Assembly (NCBI GenBank): GCA_020137815.1
Contig: CM035351.1
Location: 8,458,743 to 8,522,742, forward strand
Origin: Hormiphora californensis
Lineage: Eukaryota; Ctenophora; Tentaculata; Cydippida; Pleurobrachiidae
DNA length: 64,000 nt
Reading direction: 5' to 3'
Part shown: positions 11,649 to 31,500 of the stretch, piece by piece
Layout: each line of letters starts with the position of its first letter
Position numbering within the stretch: the stretch's first letter is position 1
Made by a program: the position numbers and the translations under genes
The notes under the pieces: model-generated
Told to the model about the DNA's origin: nothing
What the model saw: only the letters and a program-made list of their open reading frames with translations
Database searches by the model: none

Positions 11649-12993
11649 TTAAAGGACGATCGTTAAAACCGGTTCAACCAGCACCTCCTCGGCCTCTTTA
11701 GGTTCCTCTGGCCGAATTGAAGGTGTGAGATTCTTGTACTTGTACCTCAAAACAAACCCAATCCTAACCGGTCCCTCACTACCCTCCATCTTTTTTACTT
11801 TGACAGTAAAGGTGACCTTGTTGAGTCTCCGTGAAATAACAACCTCTGGATCATCATCAAACTCGCTGCTCTGGTTTTCTGGATCAAACTGAGTGGTGTC
11901 ATCTCGAGCAGCCAACACTATCTCCTTACCAGGTAGGACCACTTCTCCCGTCAGTGTCTTTAGAACGGGGTGTCCTTCAGGGATTGGCACTAGCTGGACA
12001 GGTAAGTTGTGTTCCGCAGGATTGGTTAGAGATAATTGAACTTTGGTAAAGGCGTCATCCGTTATTTCCACCTTCTTGACAATGTGGAATCGTGGCACGA
12101 ACCGGAGAGCAATTTGGTGAATTTTGAACTTGATAGAAGCAGGGTTAAACTCAGGTTTGCTAAGGTTGTGTTCGCACTTCCCTGCACCGCTGGGATCGCT
12201 TGACCATCAGATGAGTGCATCGTGCCTTTAGGTCGGTGGATTTGTAGACACTGTCACAGGGCTGGTTGATGCGTGAGGGAATGGTTGCATAATCATAAGC
12301 CTCACCTGGAGCCGTGTATAAACTCTCATCCGCCGGCTCCGTCTCCTCACTTGCCTCTACCTTGACGAAACTCTTCACGATATTCTCGTCGAATTGCCCC
12401 GAGCCTGCCAAGTTCATGCTAAATGTACCGCGAAGCTTCGAGAAGGGGAGCAACTTGTCACTGATCCCCAGAGAACCAAGGAGACTTCCCCTTCGCTGTC
12501 TCTTTCTCTTCTCCATCTCGACCTTCTCTTTCTGCATCAGATGACGCCAGTAGTTTATGACGCTGGACATCCACGCATCCTCGGGCGGAGTGTCAACCCA
12601 CGGACCAGAGGTCGATTCTCGGTCAGGTTGGTTAATGTCCCGTGTTGTCCAGAAGCAAAAAGAACACTGTTGGTAGTATACCTTTTTGAACGATCCGAAT
12701 CCCTTTAACTTGCCACCTCCATCTCGACGAACGGTCGGCACCTGAGCTGAACGGACCTGTAGGAAGTTGGTACAGTTCGGGCACTCAAGACAGCTAAGGC
12801 AGCGGTTTTTAGTAGACTTTGCGTCGGTTGAAGGGATGTTTTCCAGGCAGTGAGGACAGTAATAAGAATCAACCTCGTGAGAGAGACATCGGGGACACCG
12901 CAAGGTGACGCAGTACTTGCAGAAGAACAGGTAAATGAGTGGCATGGACTTGCCGCAAGAGCAAACATAGTTTACCTCGCATTCTGAGGACAT
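11649..12993 (-). CDS. DCTN4: dynactin subunit 4 (p62)-like, intronless, one-base frame break
   Basis: Dynactin p62 is part of the pointed-end complex of dynactin, the dynein activator. The frame from 12993 gives an N-terminal zinc-binding region with paired cysteines (VCSCGKS, FCKYC, CPRC, YCPHC, CLECPNC), then WVDTPPEDAWMSSVINYW and a coiled, basic central part. It stops at about 12160 after KRSQRC. Shifting one base at the GGG run 12180-12182 continues as KCEHNLSKPEFNPASIKFKI, exactly the conserved C-terminal block of the family, and joins the frame that ends at 11649 (MPRFHIVKKVEITDDAF to VLTIVL). Total length is then about 447 residues, against about 460 in vertebrates. One extra G therefore breaks an otherwise intact gene; a sequencing error is likelier than a pseudogene. 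It is divergent from the kinesin gene across 0.83 kb. Confidence 0.9.
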
Positions 12994-13827
12994 GGCTATA
13001 AATAATTAGTTATTAACGGCGTTTGAATTTATTAAAAACATGGGAATATACAGCAAACAGTCTTCAGAGCCCTGGAACGATATCTGATGCGCTAAAGAAC
13101 CTTTGATTTGCCATTTTCGGGCTATCAACGGCTTTGAGACGGCTTTGGAAGTCCAAACATTTTTGATATTTTGCGAATACACGCCACAATCAAGTAAGCA
13201 TTCAATTGAAAGCTGGTTCAATGGCCCTAAACCTCTTATTTCAAGGCTACTGTTTCACTTTTCGACTTTCGGCCTTCGGGCCTTTCGTGAAAAAAGGAAG
13301 GGGAAAAAATTTAAAAAAAGTTTGAAAAGTTTTTTTTAAATTCACTGTTCGCGCGCGTTTGCAACAACTCGCAACTGCGCTGCATTTTACGAAAATGAAC
13401 GTAACGCGCTAAATTGATAAGTTACCTATGCATTCATAAACACGCGCGTATCATATCATGGATGTGCAAGTTTTCAAAAAAAGGAAAGTTTAAAAAAATG
13501 AGGCCCCTCGGAAATGTTCAAGTCATGCACAATCAAGTCACGCCCACCAATCACAGCTCAGAACGCGCGAAGCACTCCGCGCGTTCTGAGCTGTGATTGG
13601 TGGGCGTGACTTGATTGTGCATGACTTGAACATTTCCGAGGGGCCTCATGGCAATTTTTAATTTTTAAAGGTCGCGCTACGATTTGTTCCCTTACCGCTT
13701 CCATATCACACTCTAATAATCTCTATGACTATCAGTTGGGTCGAATGTATGTTACTGTATAATAACCACGGTCCTTAAGCATTTAACTGACCAGGAATAG
13801 AGCTGATTTGCTCCCTGAGATCAAAAA
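12994..13827. promoter_or_regulatory. divergent promoter region between DCTN4 and the kinesin
   Basis: The two start codons face away from each other across 834 bp. The stretch contains CpG-bearing cgcgcg motifs at 13350-13450 and the perfect palindrome at 13498-13649. No TATA box is placed with confidence. The boundaries are simply the two start codons, and regulatory function is inferred from the gene arrangement. Confidence 0.5.
13498..13649. repeat. perfect palindrome, 72-bp arms, 8-bp loop
   Basis: Positions 13498-13569 are the exact reverse complement of 13578-13649, with loop 13570-13577. The arms begin ATGAGGCCCCTCGG and end at GAACGCGCG. No mismatch was found on base-by-base comparison. 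No flanking target duplication is obvious; A-rich and T-rich runs lie on either side. It may be a very young fold-back MITE or a hairpin-forming promoter element. Confidence 0.95.
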
Positions 13828-22617
<8,790 letters not shown>

Positions 22618-22747
22618 GAGTGGATTACAATTTGGAGAACTGCAAAAAGCACTTTTGTATCAAGACGTACGGGATCCAGGATGATTTTTATTGAACTGAA
22701 AATACTTGATTTGGAGAATCATTGTTATAACAGGCACTGCAAGTGCA

Positions 22748-22753
22748 AATAAA
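22748..22753 (+). promoter_or_regulatory. polyadenylation signal AATAAA for the kinesin gene
   Basis: AATAAA lies 131 nt downstream of the kinesin stop codon (22615-22617), in the right orientation. The short mobile element at 22781 starts about 28 nt further on, so it sits at or just past the expected cleavage site. Confidence 0.6.
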
Positions 22754-22780
22754 GAGACGGTATGGGGACTTGTTATTACT

Positions 22781-22859
22781 CTGTCTGGCACCGCCATACC
22801 CCGTTTTGATTCTCAAAGTCAAAACAGTGTGCTCAGATCGGGTCGGCACCGCCAGACAG
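22781..22859. mobile_element. 79-bp MITE with 8-bp target-site duplication
   Basis: The element begins CTGTCTGGC and ends GCCAGACAG, a 9-bp terminal inverted repeat. It has an inner GTTTTGA/TCAAAAC inverted pair at 22803-22809 and 22819-22825. It is flanked on both sides by TTATTACT (22773-22780 and 22860-22867), a perfect 8-bp direct duplication. An 8-bp duplication is typical of hAT-superfamily insertions, so I infer a non-autonomous hAT-like element. Confidence 0.8.
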
Positions 22860-23553
22860 TTATTACTTAGGATGGAATTCTTGTAATTATGATAGTGGGA
22901 AAATGATTTATTGTATTATTTTGTTGTTGCATTGTAGAGTGATATGATATCGCAATGTATAAATTAACATACATGGGTTCTTTAGAAACATGTTTAGATT
23001 TTCAGAACGTTGATTCTTCAGGTGTGGGTGTTTTTAGCGTCGAGACTCGAGAGTCTCCCAACAGTCTCTATGACACTGTCGCCATGGCACTGACAGCCTG
23101 ATCTCGCTGTCAGTTTCATGGACGGTCTTTCCCCATTCTGAAAACAAGATTGGTTTGGTGCCACCAGACAGATTTAGCACGCGAATACTTGTGATAGATG
23201 AATCTAGAGATTGCTTGTTAGCCTATCATGGTCAACGGATTTACGTACGAGAGTTTTTAACTGTCGGCGTTTGTAATTGTAAAAATACTAATTGTAGATG
23301 TGTGTAAGAATTTGTACAATTACGTCCTTCAATAAAAATACCGAGTTTTCCTTGTTCAAATTCACATAAGAGAGGGCCAGCGTCCACTGTCAGTCAGCCA
23401 ATGCTCTGACCGCAGTGCTCTGACAGACTTAGACTCTGTCACTCTGACTGTGTAGAACGTCCAGCATTCTGTATGTTAGTGGTACCACGACCAGCACTTT
23501 CCCTATCTTACAGTTACGCTGACAAATCTGTCAGTGTCTTGCTGCACCGACCC

Positions 23554-24715
23554 GGGGCTCTTCGACGAAACTTTAAGCACGCTTAAAAACGTTGCGTAAC
23601 TCTCCTTTCACACCTTCTAATTGATTTTCACACCCCTTAAGCATGGTTTGTGTCGACGAAACTTTTTAGAAATCTTGCTTAGTGAAAATTGAGGGGTAGT
23701 AAGTGAAGTTTTACACAAGCTCTCCAAACCTTGTGTAACCCCCTAATCACGTGGTAAAATCACGTGATTTGGGCCAAATTGAAGCGACAATGACGTCATA
23801 GTTCACGCAATATCTCACTCAAATATCGAGAAAAGTGAGGTTTGTTAAGTCTCCTCCAGAGGAGACTTAATGGTAGACAAGACAGCGCTGGCAAGTAAAA
23901 GATGCTACAAAACCTGTATGAGCGGCGCCAGACAGTACAAAACAGTGTATATTTTGCTTCTCGTATGTAGAAAAAAGATAAAATGGCACTCCTTGTCCCC
24001 CAGTTAGCTATCTCTACTCAACCACAATATTGATCAGGCACTAGTTTGGGGTTTCAGCCGACAGCCAAGCCCATACTGCATACAACATCTGTTATATTAG
24101 ACTCTCACAGTCAGATAAGATGAGGATGAATTCGGTTGTTTTCCTTCTGGCAGGACAAGATGAACAGTGAACTACTACTATACTTTCACTATTTATCTCT
24201 TCATCTAGCAGCCTATCTATTCATCTCACCCGGCCTAAATAATATTGCAAGTTATTAGTGTATAGGTTTATTGATTTTCATAATGAACAATCAATGTTAG
24301 ATCTCTATTTGTCCGCTATAACATTCATTGCCAGCTACTGTAAGAGTACACAGAGTTTTGAAGATTTGAAATTTCTTGAATCTTGAGAAATGGAAGTCAA
24401 ACTTCTTCTATATCTCGCTAACACTATTGGCTGGTGAACCCTACACGTGACCAAATTGACGCCTGTGTAAACCCATGTAATGGAAATCCTATCACGTGTC
24501 CAGTTTCGATCCCCTGATTGGTTTTCTACACCCATACACGAGGGGTGATCCGGGGCTTCACGTGGTATACACGCGGTTCACACCAAGGACCTAAAGTGAG
24601 GTTTTGGAAAGCGTTCGACGACACCCCTCTCAAGACAAGTCTGAAAAATTTTCCTTGTGTAACTCTAAAGAGAGCTTATTTATTAAGTGTGCTTAAAGTT
24701 TCGTCGAAGAGCCCC
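23554..24715. mobile_element. 1.16-kb terminal-inverted-repeat element
   Basis: Positions 23554-23580 (beginning GGGGCTCTTCGACGAAAC) are the exact reverse complement of 24689-24715. After one mismatch the pairing continues for five more bases. Related cgacgaaactttt sequence recurs just inside the left end at about 23653. There is no long open frame, so it would be non-autonomous. I could not define a clear target duplication. The family is not assigned. Confidence 0.75.
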
Positions 24716-24867
24716 CGATCTGAGCGCACTGTCTTATCTGGCCAGACTCAGATAGGATCAGATCGACTTGGAAGGTCACACTGGGGCCGGAATCCTCCAA
24801 CAAGGGAATCATGGGTAGTGCTAATTGCTGCACTTATCTCGTCAACCCGGCCCCTTTGTCAATGTAA

Positions 24868-25016
24868 TGCTGTCAGGCCAATGCTCTGACCACAGTTCTC
24901 GCTCGCTCCGAGAATGGGTCAGGCCTTGGTGACATTGACACCTAGTGCGTGCGAGATCGAGCTCAATCTTGGTCGCGCACGGGGTCTATGTCACCAAGGT
25001 CAGGCCAATGCTCTGA
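24868..25016. repeat. compound short hairpin repeat (GGCCAATGCTCTGAC family)
   Basis: GTCAGGCCAATGCTCTGAC occurs at both ends of this stretch (about 24872 and 25000). Between them CCTTGGTGACAT (24924-24935) pairs with ATGTCACCAAGG (24988-24999), enclosing a second weak pairing of gtgcgtgcga with tcgcgcac. A reverse-oriented copy of the core (CAGAGCATTGGCC) is at about 25108-25120, and a related core at about 23395. Other copies lie in introns at about 55850 and 58860. Confidence 0.7.
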
Positions 25017-25169
25017 CAGATGTAATGTAGCCGGGAGTTTCCCGGGCAACTGGGCAATGCTGGGGTTGTGGCAACCTTGACTTGTTTTGTCTCCTCCGTG
25101 TATTGTCAGAGCATTGGCCTTATAGTCAGTGTATGGACAATTACGAGCATGGCCTTAATTCGAATTTCC

Positions 25170-25238
25170 CTGTCTGGCATGGCGCCGCCAGAACCTGTTT
25201 TGCGTTCAGATCAGTGATCACTGATCAGCGCCAGACAG
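25170..25238. mobile_element. second copy of the CTGTCTGGC MITE
   Basis: It again starts CTGTCTGGC and ends GCCAGACAG, 69 bp in all, with an internal GATCAGTGATCACTGATC palindrome. The flanking octamers agree at only 5 of 8 positions, so this insertion looks older than the copy at 22781. A half-copy (GGCGCCAGACAGTACAAAAC) is at about 23924. Confidence 0.6.
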
Positions 25239-25425
25239 ACTTTTCCAAAGCTGGCCAATGGCCACGATTCACCAATAACCAGTTTACCAAATGAAAATAC
25301 GTTGATTTTTTTTCGTGTAACAAACAAAATTTAAATACCACTGACACAATATTTACAGATTGTCACTCGTCGTCCCACAAGCAAACGTAATCATAATGAT
25401 GTATTTCCAATTCTAGTTCTCCATT

Positions 25426-26736
25426 TTAAGGGTACACCTGGCGTTTTTCATCATCGAGTGCCCAACCAAATGACTTCACCAGGGTTTAGGCCATACAAAA
25501 TGGACCTCAAATATGCAATTTTAGCCCTAAATTCGAATTCATATTTTTGCTACAGCCTATTTTCAAAGTGGCGTTTTTTCAACTTTTGTTGGAATTTTTA
25601 ACCTCAGGACCACTTTTTTTGAGATAGAAACATTAAATTCTTGGAATTTGAAGAGAATATAAAGGTGAATAAGCCCAAAGAAGGATTTTTGAAATGGAGC
25701 TTATTTCTGGCCATGAGAACGGTTTACTTTTTTGCTTCTTTGACACGCTGGCTGAGAATGTTCCCATGCTTCATTAGAGATGAAAATCTGGAAATAGTTG
25801 CTCAAAACGATTATCTATGTGGCCCAAAAATTTTGGAACTTTCCCGCCAAAGATGTGGTGTACAGAGCTTGTTTTGTGAAACCCGTCTTTTTGAAAAAGA
25901 TGGAAATTCCCTGTATCTCAAAAACGGATGATCGTAGAGACCTGCGACCAAGCTTAATCGATTCAGAAGGTCCGATTTTGGGGGGGTCTTATGAGAGACA
26001 TTTTGCTCCTACTCCAACCGTTTTTGCTGTAATTGCGAAAAAGGTATCAGCAAGTAAGGGGGAAATCAGCCCGAAGCAGGCTACTGGAATAGAGTTGTTC
26101 CCCCTTTTCATAGAATTGGTTTTTCGCAATTACAGCAAAAACGGTTGGAGTAGGAGCAAAATGTCTATCATAAGACCCCCCCAAAATCGGACCTTCTGAA
26201 TCGATTAAGCTTGGTCGCAGGTCTCTACGATCATCCGTTTTTGAGATACAGGGAATTTCCATCTTTTTCAAAAAGACGGGTTTCACAAAACAAGCTCTGT
26301 ACACCACATCTTTGGCGGGAAAGTTCCAAAATTTTTGGGCCACATAGATAATCGTTTTGAGCAACTATTTCCAGATTTTCATCTCTAATGAAGCATGGGA
26401 ACATTCTCAGCCAGCGTGTCAAAGAAGCAAAAAAGTAAACCGTTCTCATGGCCAGAAATAAGCTCCATTTCAAAAATCCTTCTTTGGGCTTATTCACCTT
26501 TATATTCTCTTCAAATTCCAAGAATTTAATGTTTCTATCTCAAAAAAAGTGGTCCTGAGGTTAAAAATTCCAACAAAAGTTGAAAAAACGCCACTTTGAA
26601 AATAGGCTGTAGCAAAAATATGAATTCGAATTTAGGGCTAAAATTGCATATTTGAGGTCCATTTTGTATGGCCTAAACCCTGGTGAAGTCATTTGGTTGG
26701 GCACTCGATGATGAAAAACGCCAGGTGTACCCTTAA
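25426..26736. mobile_element. 1.3-kb fold-back element: 617-bp arms, TTAA termini
   Basis: Positions 25426-26042 and 26120-26736 are inverted copies. My base comparison and the mirrored translations show one substitution (Glu versus Asp in GGSYERHF/GGSYDRHF). The 77-bp centre also pairs partly around 26056-26064/26098-26106. Both ends read TTAA followed inward by GGGTACACCTGGCG. A TTAA boundary is what piggyBac-type transposases leave, so a piggyBac-related MITE is plausible. Each arm holds the same open frame of 96 codons (25641-25931 plus; 26231-26521 minus), and overlapping frames of 105-133 codons cross the centre. None shows a known domain and I do not call them genes. Confidence 0.9.
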
Positions 26737-27253
26737 TAGGTTGTAATAATGAATATAATAATAATAATGATAATAGCTCTCTTTCAGAATCAACAATGAA
26801 TAATTATGCCTCTTCCAGTTTTTCAAAACAGTGATTTAATAATGATAATATAATGCTAGGTAAGTATAGAGAAAGGTATAGTGGTTGAGTGGTCTGAAGT
26901 TCACGACTCCCTTGGGGAGCAATTGTGTACTTTTCACTCTAACCTATAAATCAATAAATCATATTTTATCCTCTCTTTTTCATGTGATAATGATAAACAT
27001 CTCTCAAAATTAATCTGGATTATTCTCACATACTCTACTCTCTTTTTCTCTCTCTCTCACACACACACACACAAACAAATCAGCGGCACACAAAATACAG
27101 AAGTTCATGTCACTTTGGGGGGCTAAAAAAGAACAAACTTCACATCATACTCAGCAATATACTGCTGCAGTATATTGCAGCAGGTACTGGGTGATGTGCT
27201 CGGAAAAATAAAAAACTTTCTCATCTAGAAATATCTAAGCTGCATTCTACCGA
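26737..27253. other. semaphorin 3' flank
   Basis: AT-rich, with an AAT-type run at about 26745-26775, a short CA run at about 27058-27072 and a hairpin, GCAATATACTG paired with CAGTATATTGC, at about 27153-27178. The hairpin lies within 110 nt of the semaphorin stop codon and so probably in the 3' untranslated region. No coding sequence is seen. Confidence 0.5.
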
Positions 27254-28487
27254 TCAGATAGCACTAGATACTTGCACTTGCAGTTTCGTGCTATAATCGT
27301 GAAGAACAGTCCCGGGTGCTGGTGCTGCTGCTGATGTTGAGGGCGCTGGGGCCGTGAAGAACGCTGGTGGTGTGATGGGTTGTGGCGAGGAGTGTGCCAC
27401 TGTGTGAAGTGTCGTGGGAGAGGGCGTGAAGTGACCAGTGATGTCAGGTCGGCACTGCAAGGGTGGTGGTGGTGCCGGTGGCGGACCACTCTGACGACCA
27501 AATGTCATGATCTCTGCATAGTCTCTATTGCTGGGGGTGGTACTGCTGGTAGCGGGGTACCAGTCTGTGAAGTTGGGAGAATACGCAGGGGGAGCTTCAT
27601 CCTCACTCATCAAGTTTGTCATGGCGGTATCGGGGCTATACCCGGATAGGCCCGTGTGGTGTCTGTGGAAGGATTGCCAAGCTACCCAGTTCTGGTTGGG
27701 GCACAGGTAGCCGTCCTCTCCTGATGTCGGGTATCCAGGGAATTGGGTGAATGTCCCAGGTGGGCTTGCTCCATCAATGTAGTTCTGAGGGGGAAGGAAA
27801 GTTATTTATTGTGTGGCTAGAAAGATACACTGTTATGTGTGCTAGTAGCAAAGAGTTCTTGTTAGATGATATTTGTAAAATATTTTGTAGCACATTGCTA
27901 CAAACGCTTTTACAAATGTCACTCAACAACAACTTGTATCTTGGGCTAGCTTGTATGGATGCCGTGCTAATTGTGAACCTACCATCTTCTGTCTCTTTCG
28001 CCGGTAGAAGACACGAGCGGTGAGGCCGATAATGATACAAAAGACAGCTGCCAGACAGATCCCAACGATCATAATGATGAGAGAGACAGGTGAAGAAAGA
28101 GGTGTCTGACCTCCCGCTGAAGCACTGTATCCGTCATCTTTTTCTGGAGAGGGAGAGAGGATAGTTTTAGAATCTAGATAGGTTTTTGACTTTGAGATAT
28201 ATCTTCAATTGAGCATGTCAGAGCGCACATTAATTTAGCTCCTCTTCCTTTGTGACTTACCATCAACTGTCACGGTGGCAGTTTTGCTGCTGATTGTCCC
28301 GGACAGATCATTCTTCACAAAGCAAGTGTAACCACCCTCATCTCCCTTCATAACTCGGAATATCTTGAGGTCACCATTGGACAGGACCTGGCTACCGTCA
28401 GGAAGCTTCCCATTTGATCTCTCCCACCTGTCAGAAATAATGTGTCACGTGATGATCAGTGACATATCCACCCCCGGTCGTGAACCA

Positions 28488-28579
<92 letters not shown>

Positions 28580-31500
28580 AGAGGGGGAGAGTGAAAGAGA
28601 GAAATAGACACCCGTACTTACCATATTTCCGGTTTGGGTAGTCCCTGAGCGCGGCACGTTAGAACAAGATCCTGGTGGCCGAATGAAACAGACACGTTCG
28701 TTGGCTCGATCAGGAACCGGGCGGGCACTGCAAGTGAAAAAGAGATAGTTAGAGAGAGAAAGAGAAAGAGAGAGGGGGAACAAGAGAGAGAAAGGAGGAA
28801 GGGGAGTGTGTGGGATAGAACAAAAACACATGTGCGAATTTGTCATCTTCAACCGCAATTCTCTAGTACCCTGCCCAACTTCAACTACTTCCCAATTAAA
28901 TTAAACACACTGTATCAATTCCTTACCTTGCACTGTTAGGTGAGCCCTCTTGATCACAATTCCACTGGTATTATTCACAGAACACTCGTAAAACCCGGTA
29001 TCTTCCAGCTTCACATCAGGAATGTACACGTTACCAGAATCAATAAACCCAGTTTTCTGGGGCAGAGGTCCACCGTCCTTTGTCCATGTGATGGCACCCT
29101 CGTGAGATCGGCACTCAAATTGGGCTGTGTTTCCTTCCTTTTTTGTCTTATTCTTGGGGACTGTGATGAATCTAGAGAGAGGGTGGAGGTTGTTAGTCAA
29201 GACTGACTTATGAGTAGTCGAGTGGTGGTGGGAAGTGTTAAATATGGTTTCTGATGATGTAAAACTGAGAAATATTACACAACTACTATTAAAACCAGGG
29301 ACTCACGTTGGCAGTGCTTTACAGATGTCAGTAGGCTCCACCCAATTACCCCTGACACACTCGTTCTTGACAGAGCAACTCCACTGGCCAAGTGTTACAT
29401 CATGGCACCATCCACAATATGGGAAATGCGCTGACAGACACTCCCTGAAACAACACAAATGGGTTAGAAGGGGGTAATGGGGGTAGAGAGGGTCTGACAG
29501 GGTTCACATGATGGGGTGGGGCGACAGATATAGGAACGATGAATAGATAAAAAGGGGATGTTACACTGGGTGTAACTGTTAAACACTGATTCATTGTGAT
29601 TGGTGGAATCGAGTGTGAAATGTGAAAATGGCGCGTGTTACGAGTCCTAGAGAGGTGCGCGCGGAGGGCGCACTGTCACGGTCGATACTGACATTTACAG
29701 AAGGGAGTCCCCGCGCCCTACAGCACTCACCCTCACATATAGCTCCTTCGCATATCCAAACTTTCCATCTCAATCCTACCCTCATATATCGAGAGCGAGA
29801 TAGAGAGAGGGGAGAAGGAGAGGGAAAGGAGACAGAGGGGGCGACAGTGAACTACGCGAATGATCGTGTTAGGAACTATTTTTCAAACAGTATTCCCTAA
29901 TATCCGCCCGCTTTTCTCCCTCTTTCAGTTTCCCTCATTCTCTCTTCTTTTCTATACAGAAGCGAGAAAGAAAACACAAGTTCCCTCTTTTTCTCTCTCT
30001 TTCCAAAATTAGAGCAGGCAATTTGGGCGGTAAACCCCTAAATTATTTGGAACAGATGTGTAATTTACGAGAGAAAATACAACATGACAGGGGTATGTGG
30101 TGGTGGTGTTTGATGGGTGTATGTTCCCTCTCTAACTATCCCTCTATCTCTTTCTGTCTCTCTCCCTCTATCTCTCTCCATCTCTCTCGATATGATTAAC
30201 GATTTACTTACCCACAGTTATTAGCACTGCATTCAGGTCGAATTGGAATACGGGTAACCCACTGGTCTCCAAGGGCATAGATATTGCCATCACCATAAGA
30301 CACGCTCTTTACACTGCCTGAACCCTGGTGGAGAGAGGCATGAGCTCGGGGACAAGATTTACTTAGATATACCACTCTATCTCTTTTGCTCTCTCTCCAT
30401 CTCTCTCTATCTCATCCATAGATCTCTTACTCATCACTTACCACGCTATAAAATGTACTATGGACTTTGCTTTCAAGCTCCCTGACGAACGCAATCCTGT
30501 ATACTCGACCGTTGTCTGAAAGAGAGGAGATGATAGGAGATATATGGCATTTTAATGTTAGACGGGGTATATTTAATAGATAGAGAGGAGGGGGTAAGAG
30601 GTAGTAGGGATATAATCATGTCTAGTAACGCTGATATGATCATTCGTTTTTCAGTGAAATATATCTCTCTCCCTCTTCCTTTTTTCATCTCTCTCTCCCT
30701 CTCTTTTCTTCCAATCTCTCCAGGGTTAAATCAGGTAAGGGTCAGGCATGTAGGGGAAGTTTTGAAAGTGGTGGGGCCAAATTTTTTTGGTCACGTGATA
30801 TGACATACACTGACTTTTCTATTGAAAATTCGATTAGATCGGGCGAAGCGACAGCGGAGCCCGAGAAAATTTTTCGGTTTTTAGGCCAAAAAGTCATAGT
30901 TTTTGTCTAATCATGAAAAGAACTGGGGCCATTTCCTGAAAAGTACTGGGGCCATGGCGTACCCTGCCCCCCCTTCCCCTACATGCGTGGTAAGGGTGTA
31001 GCGAAGCGGAGACACCATGATATATCAAATAGCTCGCTCGAGGTGTAGTGAAAACATGTCTTAATTGAATTTTTCCTCTCCCCCAAGCTCATATCATCAT
31101 CATCAGATCTCCACTTCCCCGCGACACAAAGAACCCTGTCTACTGCAATTAAATATCATTCCGTCCCTAGCACGGCGCAGCCCCCAAAAACACCTCCCTC
31201 GGACTAATGACCAGCTGGGGTGGTGGTAACACATGTCTTTGTAACATGTCTTTGTGATTCACTATTATACAACAAGAGCTCGGGGCCCCCCTAAACCCCC
31301 AAAAAAAGGAGAATAGTGGGGGAAAAACAGGGGGTAAAAAGGAAAGAGCGGGCCACTTTTAAAAACATAAATGGATCCCTATTGAAGAGGGGGAGAGGAG
31401 AGGGAGGGGGAGAGAGCGATGAAAGGGGTCGCTGATGGTATAGTTGCGATTTTTTGTCGAATCTGCTCGCCAAAAATTGTCGTGGTGTATAATTGTGTGG

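Noticed and set aside
25641-26521. Identical 96-codon ORFs in both palindrome arms as a gene pair
   Set aside because: They are the same sequence seen twice by inversion, have no recognised domain, and overlap other frames across the centre.
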